This document shows, in pieces, positions 10,922 through 23,010 of a stretch of 64,000 bases of DNA. The notes beneath the pieces were generated by a model, which saw nothing but the letters and a program-made list of their open reading frames with translations, had not been told where the DNA came from and did not search any database. A program made the translations under genes and the position numbers. This DNA comes from Astatotilapia calliptera (taxonomy: Eukaryota; Chordata; Actinopteri; Cichliformes; Cichlidae). The stretch's first letter is position 1. Each line of letters starts with the position of its first letter. The stretch spans positions 6,355,586-6,419,585 of the forward strand of contig NC_039308.1 in NCBI RefSeq assembly GCF_900246225.1, given 5' to 3'.

Positions 10922-12735
10922 ATCGCAGCCAGTGTTGGGTAAGTTACTTTAAAATAGTAACTTAGTTACATTACTAGTTACTTCTCTCAAAAGTAACTCA
11001 AGTTACTCGTTACTTTCAAAGTAACGAGTTACTAGGGAAAGTAACTTTGGTTTTACTCAGAATTCTCTTGTTAATGTGTTGCTTCCATAACTTTGCCAGT
11101 CTTCTAGCTTGCTTACTTGCCACAAGTGCACTGTGCCACCTACCAATAGAAAGGAAAAGATAATGTGCATATTTCCACGAGAGAAATCCCACGCCTGGAC
11201 CGTCATTGACTGCTTCCATGATTCTAGCCTACGTCACAGAGTCATGTGCGCCTTTTACATCCAACACAAAAACTGCAGTCGTGGTGCTTTCGATTGTACT
11301 CAGAACTCAGAAATTCTGCCTTCTGAATAGGAAGATGTTGGTAACACCAGACTGCAGATGAGCTGCACACAGAGCTGGACTGGGACAGAAAATTGGCCCG
11401 GACATTTTGACTAGAGACCGGCCCACCATTATAGGAAAAATCATAAAGCCTTTGAATGATAATAAACACTATTGTGACAGTGATGTACACTGTTCTGATG
11501 GTATATATGCATCAATCTATCAATCGTTTGTTGTAAGATTCAGATAATTATTTTTTTAAAAGCTAGACATTTGAAATGAGAATAAGAAAGAAAAGTATTT
11601 CTTTGTGCCCCCCTTTCCCTGTTAATGCCCTACCTGGCCCCCTGGCAACACTTTGCTAGACCCGCCCCTGCACAGTTACCAGCTGTCAGCTACCTAAAAA
11701 AGGATCCTGGTGTTATTTGTCTCTCAGAAACAGTTCATAACTTCCCTTCAACTCATTCATGTCACCTAAAAGGTAAACCTGTTTCTCCATCACCTGTTCA
11801 GCTCTGATGATCCAGTAAGGACATCTCCTGGTTTCATCTTCATGTTTCCCTCTCACCACATATCCAAACCGACATCCTCACCAGCAGGTTTACAGCTGTG
11901 GCTCCAGCAAACATCAGCTGATACTAGAAATTAATATTAAATAAATTCTAACAACAGCTGATCAAGCTTAAACGTGCTGCTGTTGTTTAGCGCGACATCC
12001 GCTGGTTTCCTCTTTCTGGCGCAAAGTGAGCGATAAACAAACAAGAGAGCCGATCAGCTGATCATTGATCAGTTTCATGATTGAAGTAGAAACAGGAGAG
12101 AGAGAGGGTGAGAGGATGAGAGAAGAAGAGGCAGCTGTGCAGCGTAAACACAGAATAACTCCAGCTTTGTGCCTTTTCCTTGTGCCTTTTCCATTGAAGC
12201 TGAAGTCCGGGACAAACTGTTTCTTTTCACTTCAATAAGAAACGCGTAATATTTTCTCTGAATACCAAACGGTTGGCAACTCTAATAACTTATGAACAAA
12301 ATAAAGTTCAACATCATTAGCTTCATAGCACCCACCCAGCTGTATAGAAACTTAGAATCATGCTAGCTGGCACGCAGTACGGAAAAAGTCAGAATAACGA
12401 AAATAAACTCCAACTAAACTTGGTTCATATCTGACCCAGAGAGACTGCAGGTCATAACTTCTTACCTGAAGTTCAGTTCACACTTGGACCACGCCTCGGG
12501 TCTCTTTTCCTTCATCCACCTGCTGGCCTCCACCACTAATGTTACTGAATCTGTGGAAGCTCCGCGATAGCCACCACACGAAGTAACGAGTAACGACCCT
12601 ATCTAAATCCCAGTAACGACTAACGCGTTCCTGATTTTGGCATAATAACTAGTTACCGTGCTCGTTACCACAATAATAACGTAGTTACTGTAACGCGTTA
12701 CTTAATAACGCGTTAGTCCCAACACTGATCGCAGC
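10922..12735. mobile_element. hAT-like element (CAGTGTTGGG TIR) with perfect TSD
   Basis: The element spans 10930-12727, with termini CAGTGTTGGGTAAGTTAC and GTTAGTCCCAACACTG. It is flanked by ATCGCAGC at 10922-10929 and 12728-12735. Subterminal regions are rich in AGTTAC/GTAACT repeats. It inserted into the Rex3/RTE relic. Its interior (about 11371-12580) is a near full-length inverted copy of the body of another element found at 53794-55171, lacking about 135 bp of one end. No transposase frame. Confidence 0.85.
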
Positions 12736-12995
12736 TCAGCATTTAGGAGACAAGGTCAGAGAGGCAAGGCTGGGGTGGTTTGGGCATCCCGAGCAGGGAC
12801 AATGGATATACTGTTAACAGGCATGAAGGAGTAAAATAGGAAAATCACAGAGAAGATTCATAGATGTAGTGAAGGAGGACATGCAGAGGGCTGATATGAA
12901 AAGGGAGGATTATAGAGACACGGTAATTTTGAGGCAGATGACCCGCTGTGGTGACCCTGAAAGGCAGCAGCCAAAAAAAAAAAAAAAAAAAAGTA
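12736..12995 (+). mobile_element. Rex3/RTE-clade LINE relic, 3' end with poly(A)
   Basis: Continues the relic from 10921: GGGCATCCCGAGCAGGGACA, then ATGTAGTGAAGGAGGACATG, GCAGATGACCCGCTGTGGTG and GACCC, ending in an A-rich tail at about 12972-12992. This is the typical 3' end of teleost RTE/Rex3 elements. Confidence 0.65.
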
Positions 12996-14740
12996 GAAGG
13001 AAAAATTGCATCACAGTAATTTCTATATCATATATTTACATCTTGCCTTGAGCATTTTAATGCATATTATGATTAATGACTAAAGAGACAAATGAAATCC
13101 AGCCATTTTTTCACCTCCCATAAATCTCATGTAAGTAGATTGATAAATGTGCTGTTCTCATTTTTAGCTTAAAAAACCCCTTGCCTTTAGGCTTAGCAGG
13201 TCTGTGCAAGATGTTTTTATAACACAGATGAATATATTTTTAGGCCCAAGTCTAAACTGTCATAGTTCTGTTCTGTGTTTGTTTATTGTTGTTTTGATCT
13301 TGATTATATTTCCTAGTTTAGTTTTCTTTGTTTCTGGCTTTGATTATGTTTTATCTCGACGGATTATGGTTTATTTTAGGTTGTTTAGCATTTCCCTTTC
13401 TATCATGTCCTTAGTATTTTGTCTCTATGTTATAGATCTCCTTCTGTGTCCCTGTCTGACTCTGTGTTTCGTCTCCCTTACCTTTTCCTATGTTCCTCTC
13501 TTCCTGTTTGCTTATCCCCATCCTAGTGTCAAGTTTGTGAAACCTCCTGTTTTATTTTGTTAATCCTTGTCTCATGTGCATGATGTCCAGTTTTGTTTCC
13601 CTTGTCTCATTCTCCCTTGCGTATTTTTCTGTCTTCCTTTGTTGGAGCGTCTGTTAACCTACCTGTGTCTCTATGTCCCAAGTGTTTAGTTGGATTTCTT
13701 ATTTTGTGTTTGTCAATCAGCCTGAATAAGCAGCTTGTCTTTTGTTAAAGCTACTCCCTGCTTCCATTGTCTGCATTTGTGTTCTCACTCTCCACTTCTC
13801 ACCATCTGCTGCAGCAGATCTTGACAACTCAGATCTGCTACATGTGTCTTAATTTGTTTAGCTAGACATCTGCTCTTTACCTGCAACTTCTGACTCTGTC
13901 TTCTGACAGGGATCAAACACATAGAAAGATATCAATCTGAGGGAACATGCAAATATAGTTATACAATTGTATCACTTAGATAACAGTGATAATTTAAATT
14001 AAAATGCTATGTGTGGGGAGCACATGTGAAGACAATTGAAATGGAACCACTATTCTAGCTTCAGGAATTTCATTATATGAAGAAAGTTGCTGCAGTTGGA
14101 TGTTACTTTCTGAATCAGGACAAGGTTTTGGTGAGAAACAATTACTTAGAAAAACCTGTCAGGTTGGAATATTGTTAAGTATGCATCAAAATTATTAACC
14201 AAACAAAGATATGTTCCACTCGCAGAGTGTGGAACCATGCTCACAAGACTATGTAATTTGTTGCATAATAGTTAGGGATAGTTGCTGCTGCTCAAACTTC
14301 ATCCAATGTATTGTCTGCTGTGACTTAGGGCTACAAAATTACATTATTTTAAAAACGTACTTATCTTGTATCAAAAAAAAATCACACAGATTTGTTTTTT
14401 GTAACTGAGGGCTTTTATTTTGAACATTTCACATTTTTAAAGCATACTAATCTTCCAATAAGAAAGTTATATTTTGAAAATCTGACACACCTTGTCCCTC
14501 CTGTTAGTCATTGTCAGGGTCTGGGACTGTTACCTTTGTGCACAACTGCGTGTATGTGTGAGAACGAGGGAGAAAGGTCAAGAGTTATAAATAGCAGCTT
14601 ACGCACATATGACCTGAGGTGGAATTACATCATTTTTTCCAAACTATAAATATTTGTGCTTCCCATACTTATATATCCATACTCAAAATCACAGACAGCC
14701 TCTGAGACACTGTTAGATGGATAAATAACTCTAAATAGGT
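12996..14740. other. No gene recognised; pyrimidine-rich stretch
   Basis: About 13200-13870 is pyrimidine-rich, with a long but low-complexity open frame I regard as non-coding. No splice-bounded exon or known domain was found. Confidence 0.35.
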
Positions 14741-14744
14741 TGAA

Positions 14745-14825
14745 ATGTGTGTGTGGAACACACTGAAATGGAGGCAAATGACATGTTGTGGCGACCCCTA
14801 AAGGGAGAAGCCGGAAGAAGGGGAT
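14745..14825 (+). mobile_element. Short Rex3/RTE tail fragment
   Basis: GATGCAAATGAC-type sequence followed by GTTGTGGCGACCCCTAAAGG and GAGAAGCCGGAAGAAG. Same 3' signature as the copy ending near 12.97 kb. Confidence 0.5.
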
Positions 14826-15399
14826 TAGTGGGAGACGTGTGTATATATTTGAGCCTGTATGGTTTAGAGAAAATCCAAAATATTTCTGAAGAGCGTGTGA
14901 CAGAGTAGATTAGGCAGACATTCGGGATGGGCTTCTAGCTGGCACACCAAACAGGATTCACAACGAAGAATGAGAGGTAAGCACTGCTCATCTGGCCATT
15001 AAAAGAAAACAAACAAGCAAGTAAATTAAATTGCTGAATCATAAATTGCCTGAGCAGCAATACCACGGTTGTAGATCAAAAATCTAGGAACAGGTGGTGT
15101 AGAAGACTGGGCTTAGGTACTATCACTGATTGCAGGTTAGAGAACAGGTCCTGTGAGCTCTCTGGACCATGCTTACTCCTGAAAAACAGTGGTTAGTTCC
15201 AGCCATATGTGCACTTATTTACAGAGATAGCCGAGAGAAAGAGATAGAAAAAGGGGAGATAGATAGAGGGCAGATTGCAACCTGGAGGATGTGGAAACGT
15301 GACACATGCATGGTCTCATCAGGAGAACAGCCACAGGAAGGCGCACACATACTGCTGCAATGCATCTCAGCCCACAATTTAAATGAAAATTTGGATTTA

Positions 15400-16720
15400 T
15401 TTGTGTGAATTCAGCACTCAGAGGGATGGTGATTTTTGTTTGCACTGGCCGCAATGATTCATTGAATATTTCGAATAATTCGATTATAAAAACTTCTCGA
15501 CACAAATCCTTTGCCTCAATGCTCCGTTTAATGCACGGCTCTGTAATACTGCTCCTAAATGGTATGTGAATAAAAACTGTGACAACATTAAGCCCACACA
15601 GCCCCCAGTTTTGAAGAGAAAAACTGATAACACAACAGTAGCAGTGTTGATGACGCTGGCACAGTTTAATGCGGAGCCGGAGTCAGTTTGCACATCGTGG
15701 TGAGCTCGGGTAGAGCTTTACGGAAAAGCTGCTGGAGTCCTTCATCTACGCACCTGATCAACAAAACTCTGACATGATAAGCAAACTTTGTATAGCTGCT
15801 CCACCAACCAACATCTGTTTTACACAGAGAGAAATCTCCAGGAAGTCTCAAAAAGTTGTATTAAGATATGCAGATGAACTGTTATCCCAGCCCATTGTTC
15901 CTTCAGTGGGCTGGTTTCAGTCATTATGCAAATGTACTGTTTATAAGATTGGGGAAACCTGCAGTCAGCTGAGACTGAAGAAGTCACTTGGATGAGTGAC
16001 GAAACGTTTCTCCCACTGAACACGCAACATCCAGATGAAGATCAACTTTTGGAAACATGGTCTAGTGTACATCATGCCCCTCTTGACTATCACCCCTGTT
16101 TGCTTCCATGTAAAATCGGGCAGCTGCTGTCAGCCATGATCAAGCTGTATAATTTAAACATAGTATCAGACTAAGTTAACCCTACGTCCAGATGAACAGA
16201 ATCAACTTCTGGAGATTTACTTATCTGGATGATTGAGCATGCATCAAGACACTAGACCATATTAATTTCAAGGCTTTCATAAAATGTTTCAGATTGAAAG
16301 TGAAATAATATAAATTGCATTAATATTTAAAATATAAAAATAAAAGCTTTTTTACGAGCAAAAATAAAATAAAATAAAACACACATGGGCAGTAAAACGC
16401 TGGGCCACTGACCTGAGGGTTGTTAGGTTGGACACTGATGATTGGTGTGGAAGAATAGTGGCTCTATTCTGAACCCCACACCCTGTCACTAAGGGAAAGC
16501 CCCCTTTAGGAAAAAGCTATTTTCTGCCATTTGTATCTGCAGTCTCATTCTAATAGGGTCAGCAAAAAAGATCAGGGCTATATTAACTTATATATGGTGT
16601 TTCTTAACAACCGTCTGGTGGCAAATGGCTGCATAACATTTAGGACACAACAACTAGTAAGTTTGGTACCAACTAGTGACAATAGCGCAATTAGTCGACT
16701 CGACGCACACATCCCTAATC
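15400..16720. repeat. Mosaic of hAT-like and Penelope-like remnants
   Basis: The 15470-15770 part has AATAATTCGATTATAAAAAC-type sequence typical of the ends of some hAT elements. At 16690-16717 there is GTCGACTCGACGCACACATC followed by CCTAAT, which resembles a TIR. At 15890-16220 lies a Penelope-like terminal repeat (ACTTGGATGAGTGACGAAAC and GTTTCTCCCACTG). I could not delimit complete elements or TSDs. Confidence 0.35.
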
Positions 16721-16734
16721 TTACTTCATACGTC

Positions 16735-17240
16735 TTTTGACCCAATTGGTAACACAAGTGCATTACACTGATTACACAAATCAGTAAGATGTTTCCCTTT
16801 CCTAAAAAGAGTGTCATTTAGAAAACAATGACCTCGTCTTATTCTACTTATAATTAGAATTACCTCCTCCTGCCTACTTATTCCTCTATTTCTTGTAACG
16901 TGAACGGTTTTGTACTTTATATAAATGTCTCCCTTTTACTTCATTATCCCACGCCATTTCCCATAAATTCTTAATTTCTTTCCAAACGTTTCCCTTCAGA
17001 ATTCGACAACGGTATCTGCATTTCAATATCTACTTTTTAATAGCTTCTTTGGCCAACCTATCTGATCTTTCATTACCCACAATACCTATATGAGCGGGAG
17101 TCCACATTATTACTATATTTTTGCTTTTTCACACACAAAATCTACGATTCTTCAACGCTTAACAATGCTGACAGTGAATCACTATTATTACTTCTGAAAA
17201 TCTGTCTACCACCCGTTCTAAAGCCAATGATATGGCACAT
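16735..17240 (-). mobile_element. I/Nimb-clade LINE remnant (RNase H and C-terminal region)
   Basis: On the minus strand, 17215-17150 reads SDSLSALLSVEES. After a frame change, about 17110-17040 reads IVIMWTPAHIGIVGNERSDR and then LAKEA, an RNase H C-terminal signature (WxPxHxGxxGNExAD). It continues with a degenerate ...DTLFRxGKH...LCNQCNA knuckle region. Frameshifts and stops show it is dead. It ends roughly 200 bp upstream of the first skp2 coding exon. Confidence 0.65.
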
Positions 17241-17299
17241 AACATAACATAACTCAAAAAACTGCCACCTGGCGAAAGCACTAATGCGTATGACGTATC

Positions 17300-17446
17300 G
17301 CGATCTACGTGCAGGCACGTCCGTGACGTAACTATAAGAGGGCGCCCCGGTGTTGGCGGCGAATTTAAAGTCTCGGTTGGAGGGCTGCAATCCAAGCAGT
17401 CTTGCACTTTTCGTGTAGGATCGTACTTGGTTCGAGTTAAAGGAAA
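17300..17446 (+). promoter_or_regulatory. skp2: Likely skp2 promoter / 5' UTR region
   Basis: GC-rich compared with the flanks. CRE-like TGACGTAA at 17324-17331, E2F-like TTGGCGGCGAA at 17353-17363, then TTTAAA at 17364-17369, which resembles a CHR element. SKP2 is a known cell-cycle/E2F-regulated gene, so the motifs fit, but transcription start and function are inferred from sequence only. Confidence 0.4.
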
Positions 17447-20400
17447 TGCCAGGCGACAGGTATCGTCCTCAGTGGTTCTTACTTTCTGTTACTAAACATA
17501 TTTGAGGTATAGCGGTGCATAAGTTATCTGTCAGATGTGTTGCACATGTGAGAACGAGCCGCCATCCCAAGGCTAGCTTGGTGCTGTTTAACTGTCCCGA
17601 CTCAAAACTGTGCTTTCCATTTCTAAAGTGGTGTGAACAAGGCGGTTTTTATGCGAAATTGTGTGTTCGGTAGACTGTCAGCGTCGTTAGTGTAAAACTG
17701 TACCGATAGCGCGCTTTCTCCCCAGCGCTTTCCCTCCACGCCTGTCAGCGGCTCTTTTCTTCCCGGGGTACACACTGTAAGCTAACCGCAGGGCAGGAGT
17801 GGACGCCCTGGACCACCTGCATGTGTCTGTACTGAAAGACAGGAGACGGTGTCTGTCGTTTGGTTTTGCAGTCAGTTTGCGCGGTCACTCCGCTGGTAGC
17901 TACATCAATATGGCGGGCACGGAGGGGTTCTTTAGAGGAAGCTAGGCCGCTAAGTAGCCTTTCTGTGGGGTGTCTGTGTAATGATGAAGCCTTGTTTAAC
18001 GATGCCCACATGTCTGATTAACCTCTGCTTCCAACAGTGTCCCACTGCAGGATCGTCCCTGCCTTAGTCTGCAGGACTCCATGCTGACTCAGCCCAGGAA
18101 AAGCAAGTCCAGAGGCATTCTTAGCGAGGGCCTGGACACTGAGTGCACCCCAACAGATTTCATCCTGCAGTTCACACCACCGCGCAAGCAACAGCGGCTC
18201 TTCAGCAAGGGGAAGGAGAATGACAGCAATCAATTTGTTCTTAGCAGGAGATCAAGGAGGAAAGACTCCTCACCAAGTAGGAGCAGATGCTTTTCTGATG
18301 TTTAAGATGAGGGCTTTCACCTGTGATCAACTTAACCTTTTTCCCTTTCTCTTTCCCTCTGCAGACATTTCATGGGATCAACTACCAGACGAGGTTGTTC
18401 TTAGGATTTTCTTCTGCCTTCCTCTGCAGGACCTCGTCAGAATATCTGTAGTTTGCAAGCGCTGGCAACGTTTGGCGTGAGTCATAATGATCATTAACAA
18501 AATCTCTGGCCCTGCTTCTTCCCGCTTAATTTTTTTTTTTTTTAAGTGCAGGGCGGATCCTAAAGATTGAGTTTGCATACTTCAAACCACGCCTCTGGTT
18601 CTTTCTCACATCTCGTGACGCTTATCACAGTATTCAAAAATATGGAAATCCGTGGCCCTGTGGATTCCTCATTAAAGGATTACTCCTAGTTCATCCATTA
18701 AACAGCTGTCACAGCTACTTGCACACCATCACATTCGAAAGTATTAAATTCTGACAAACTGGTAGACAAACGAGTTTGTGCTGCTTGATATTCTCAATGA
18801 CACACACAATGAAACCCACATTAACATTTAACAGAACGGGTTGCTGTGTGCAGGTTATTTACTGTAGGCTGCTGTAGGGGTTTGCCTCCATGACACCTCT
18901 TTGCTTGTGCATTCATCACAGGTTTGACGAGTCTCTGTGGCACAGTGTGGATCTAGAGGGGATGACCCACACGGCTCTGGCTCTGCAGCAGGTGCTGAGG
19001 ACTGGCATCCGCAGACTGCGCTGCCCTCGCTCCTTTGTGGAAGAGTTGCACTTAACAGGCAGAGGGTTAGTCACATTTATCGTGGTCTGTCCTGATTTTC
19101 TTCTTCAGTGGAAGACTTGCTGAGTTTTCCTTGCCTGCGAAAATCTAATGAAAACTATCTAATGTCTAACTATTTAATTTTCCTTCACACCAAAGAGCTC
19201 TAAGTATTAAGTTCTGTGGCACTTAAGTAGAAAAATGCTCTTTTCTTTCTTTTCCATTATACAGCTCTTTGCAGGTGGTTCAGATGGATCTGTCAAGCTC
19301 AATCATACCAACGTTGGCTCTGGAAGACATCATCTGTCGCTGCAGACTGCTAGAATGTCTGAGCCTGGAGGGTCTGCAGCTCTCTGACACCATCATCAGG
19401 TGAGATCTGAACCATTTGCTACTGATTAGAGCAGCAGGGATGTCACTGATTCCCAGGGTCTTTGCAGCTGCTTTTCTCTTATCAAAAATATGTCTGAGCT
19501 TTTCCTGACTTCAGATGTCCAGGGAAACATGCCTTTGTCTGAAAAGTCAGTGATGCTGTTTGTAGTAGAGCCTCATCAGAGATGGAAAAGTCGTGCTGTG
19601 ACTGTTGATTGTAAACTGGCAAAACACTAAATTCCTCTCAGTAAATGCATTTTCTGAATGTGTTTGAGCCTTAAATTTGTACTGTGTGTTTGTTAATCTC
19701 TTTTACTCAGCTGTCTGGCAAAGAACACCCGCCTACAGGAGCTCAACCTCAGCGGCTGCTCTGCCTTCTCTGCTCCTGTGCTCACTAGGATGCTTAAATC
19801 CTGTTCCCGGTCAGCTGCTCAGTCCTTATTTACTTTGTAACCACAGTTTAAGTTTCTCCTCTGCCTCAGATTTACTAATGCAATTATTTTGTGTTTCAGT
19901 ATACAACAGCTGAACTTATCATGGTGCACCTTTGATAATAATCACATAAAGAGCGTGGTTGATAATCTGAGTTCCAGTGTTACACATCTCAACCTCAGCG
20001 GTTACAGAGAGAGCCTCACCCTAAATGGTGAGTGGTGGAGATCTTCAAGTCACTGATTTCAACACTAACAAACACAGCTGGTTTGTCCTGAATGATGTAA
20101 CACAGAACAAGCTGCATAATGATACAGTAATTTGATTCACTTGACAGCTTGAAGGGTAACACTGAGGGTGCTGAAGTGAAATTACTGTAGTTTGTGAAAA
20201 CTATATATAGATCGATCTAGATCTTAAAGATTGTTTGAGTTGCATCATTCTGACGTGTGTCTGTGTTATTTCTCATTTTTAGATGTGAAGGTGTTGGTGG
20301 AAAAATGCCGCCAGATTAAAACTCTAGATTTGAGGTAAAAGTTTAGTCATTGTTCTATGTTTGGTATTTAACTGTGGGGTTTTTCTTTAAGTTGTCTCGT

Positions 20401-21278
20401 TTTATTTGCTATTGCAAATTAAATTGTCATGGATGGAAAAATGTCTTTACTGTGGCCACAGATGACTGCAGCTTAAAATCTGTTTCTGTGTCGCAGTGAT
20501 AGCACTCTGCTGACAGCTGACTGCTTACCTGTCCTCAGTCAACTCAAGCACCTGCTGCATCTGTCCCTGAGCCGCTGTTATCACATTCACCTTGCTGCTC
20601 TCACGTAAGTTTTTGTCTGCCTCCCACCTCCATCCATGTCACTGCTAGTTAGTGTGTCCCATCTGATCGGATCTTCTAGCTTATTTATTTATTTTTTTGC
20701 CACAGGTATGTAGATGTTTGTTTGTGATTATTATTCAGATGGAAACGCACTGTCTAAGTTACTAGTAAAGTACACGGATGATGATTACAGCACTAGTCTG
20801 TTTGGTAACTAGTGCTAGGTGTGGTGTTCATTTACAGTTTGATTTTATTAGTACAAAAACTCTGCTCTAACCTCGAGCTCTATATTTGGGACTTGTTTGC
20901 ATGAGTGAATACTGAAAACTAAATGCTGGTCTAGATTTTATTTGGGGCCTAAACGGGGAAAAGCTGTTAAATTAAATTTATAGTTTTCTAAAAAGAATAT
21001 AGAATCATATTTGAATAGCTGAAAATCACGATTAATACTTTAGCTGGTGTGATTGCAGTGACGTGGGTATAATGTTCCCTGTGCTGAGCCAGCTGGATGT
21101 GTTTGGGCTGGTGCAAGATAGCCAGCTGCCCTCTCTGAAGAGGGAGATGCCTCATGTGAGCATCAACTCCAGACCTTTTTCAAGCATCGCCCGGCCCACA
21201 CCGGCCAGCAGGTTTGTTGGATTCACCAGCGACCGCACCATGTGGAACAAGAAGTGTCGACTGCGGTTTGGACTGTAA
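17447..21278 (+). CDS. skp2: S-phase kinase-associated protein 2 (F-box/LRR protein)
   Basis: Substrate receptor of the SCF E3 ubiquitin ligase; family members recruit p27/CDKN1B through Skp1-Cul1 in the nucleus. Ten exons join in frame: 17447-17460, 18038-18276, 18365-18476, 18922-19065, 19265-19399, 19711-19809, 19900-20027, 20283-20334, 20497-20604 and 21059-21278, giving 416 aa (human 424). The start ATG (MPGD, 14-nt exon) precedes a CAG|GTATCG donor and splices in frame. Residues about 85-130 are the F-box (ISWDQLPDEVVLRIF, VVCKRW). After RCPRSF, leucine-rich repeats follow (LSLEGLQLSD, LNLSGCS, LNLSWC, LNLSGY, LDLSDS, LSLSRC). The C-tail RPFSSIARPT and KKCRLRFGL matches the SKP2 C-terminal strand. 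All introns are GT-AG and no lesion is visible. It converges with nadk2. Confidence 0.95.
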
Positions 21279-22460
21279 CAACCATGGCTCCTCCTTATTT
21301 CTTTAGTCCAGTTAGTTTGTAACGCAGAGAGTTTTGTCCTGCAAAATTCCAATGCATTCGGGTCTGACCTGGTGTGCAGTAATGGAACAATGTTTCAGTG
21401 TTTGCTGCTAAAGAATATGCTTTCTAGCCTTGCTTGCACATTTGTGTGCTCTTAAATGCAGAGCACGCAAGCTTGTGAAGAAATGTCAGGGTTGTGAAGT
21501 GAAACGTTACATTGTTTTAGGTTCTAATAATGTGTTAATTCATTTAAAAAATGTATTGAGCATGGTTTAAAAGGGGGTAAAGTGATTTAATTGGCTAAAT
21601 ACTCGTATCAGTTTTGCTCACTAATATCTGGAAATCAGTAAATGCATAATGAAGGTATGTTAAGGAGGCATTTACTGTGCTGCCTAAATGATCACAGATC
21701 TTTTGATAAGCTTAATGATTTTAAAACGGCCTCTTCTATTTTAGAAAAGTCAAATATTGACTATCGTCCAAATAATTTTAACTTGTAATCCAACATTTAT
21801 CAGTTGCATCCTTACCTCCAGCTGTCGACATATTTAACAGTAAAAGTGTTTTGTGTGTGTCAGCTGTAAGAATGAGAGAACATTTGATTTTAATTGAACC
21901 AGTTTTAATGACAACTGATATATGTGGATCTGTCTCAACACATTGTTGCTAAAGAGACTACCTTTTATGGACTTCCAAATAATCTGTGTTGCTTGGAGTA
22001 ATCCAAGTAGCTCAATAGTGTGGCTGTGTTTGCCCTCGTGTCAGCTTTAACTCTAGGGGAACATGTGAATGACTTATTTTCACCTCCGCGTCCTTTCTCA
22101 TAAACCACTTTAAACTAAAAGCTATTGAATTTTTCTGTGGGATTTATTTAACTTAAGGAAACTTAAGATAAGGAAATGTACAGTTTGTGCCACATGTTTA
22201 TGTAATGTTTGCCTCTGCAGCATCAGTGGATTATTAGATCAATAATGATGTTCAAATGTTAAGTTTGATTTAAGTTTTAAAAACTATTGCTTTTCCTGTA
22301 GAGAAATGAGTTGTTATACATTGTCCAGTTTTAAGGCTTAAAAGTATTTGGACAGTGAAGAAGTAAGCAGATGTTTTAGATTTCTTGTACTAAACTTGGA
22401 TTCGATTGCTACTTGTATGAACCGACAGGAGTGAAGAGATGTGAATAAATTGAAAACCCT
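21279..22460 (+). other. skp2: skp2 3' UTR
   Basis: AT-rich non-coding sequence after the stop codon. AATAAA at 22444-22449 is the best polyadenylation signal; a Penelope-like repeat begins shortly after. Confidence 0.55.
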
Positions 22461-22494
22461 GAAAAATCATAAAAGACCTATTAGAGATCCCAAA

Positions 22495-22690
22495 AGGTTC
22501 ATTCTGTTCATCTGGATCGTGTTTTCAATGTGAGAAATGTTTTATCACTCATCCGAGTAACTTCTTCAGTCTCAACTGACTGCAGGTTTCCCCAACCATA
22601 TAAACGGTACATTTACAACAGTACATGTGCAGTTTATAAGGTTGGGGAAACCTGCACTCAGCTGAGACTGAAGAAGTTACTCGGATGAGT
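22495..22690. repeat. Two facing Penelope-like terminal repeats
   Basis: GTAACTTCTTCAGTCTCAAC and CTGCAGGTTTCCCCAACC face GGTTGGGGAAACCTGCACTC and GAAGAAGTTACTCGGATGAG about 60 bp later. The result is a near-perfect inverted repeat capable of forming a hairpin. Same family as the copies at 1.1, 4.85 and 15.9 kb. Confidence 0.55.
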
Positions 22691-22694
22691 AACA

Positions 22695-23010
22695 AATAGG
22701 CCTCGGCTGTTTCCCATGATGCACTGAGTATTTCTTCTTTCCCTCTCTCTGTGCTTACGAACCACTCTGCTCTCTGGTTCGGTTTACTTTCCCTCAGCCC
22801 AACCAGTTTCAGCAAATTGCTGCCTCTCCCCAAACAGTGTCAAAGGATTCTTCCTGTTAAAAGGGAGTTTTCCTTTCCCACTGTCAAAGTGGGAAAGGAA
22901 CCACCGTTGGGGTTTTCAGTTTTCTCCGTAATATTGTAGGGTCTTTACAGTATAAAGCGCCTTTAGGCGACTGTTGCTGTGTTTTAGCGCTACATAAATA
23001 AAAGTGAACA
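22695..23010 (+). mobile_element. L2-type LINE 3' tail
   Basis: TTCCCATGATGCACTGAGTA, then CTTCCTGTTAAAAGGGAGTT and GTATAAAGCGCCTTTAGGCG before GCGCTACATAAATAAA. This is the conserved 3' tail also seen at the end of the element at 34.4-35.2 kb. Confidence 0.65.

Noticed and set aside
13204..13563. A 119-codon hydrophobic open frame as a membrane protein
   Set aside because: Pyrimidine-rich low-complexity DNA naturally gives Leu/Phe/Ser-rich frames; no homologous family or flanking gene structure.
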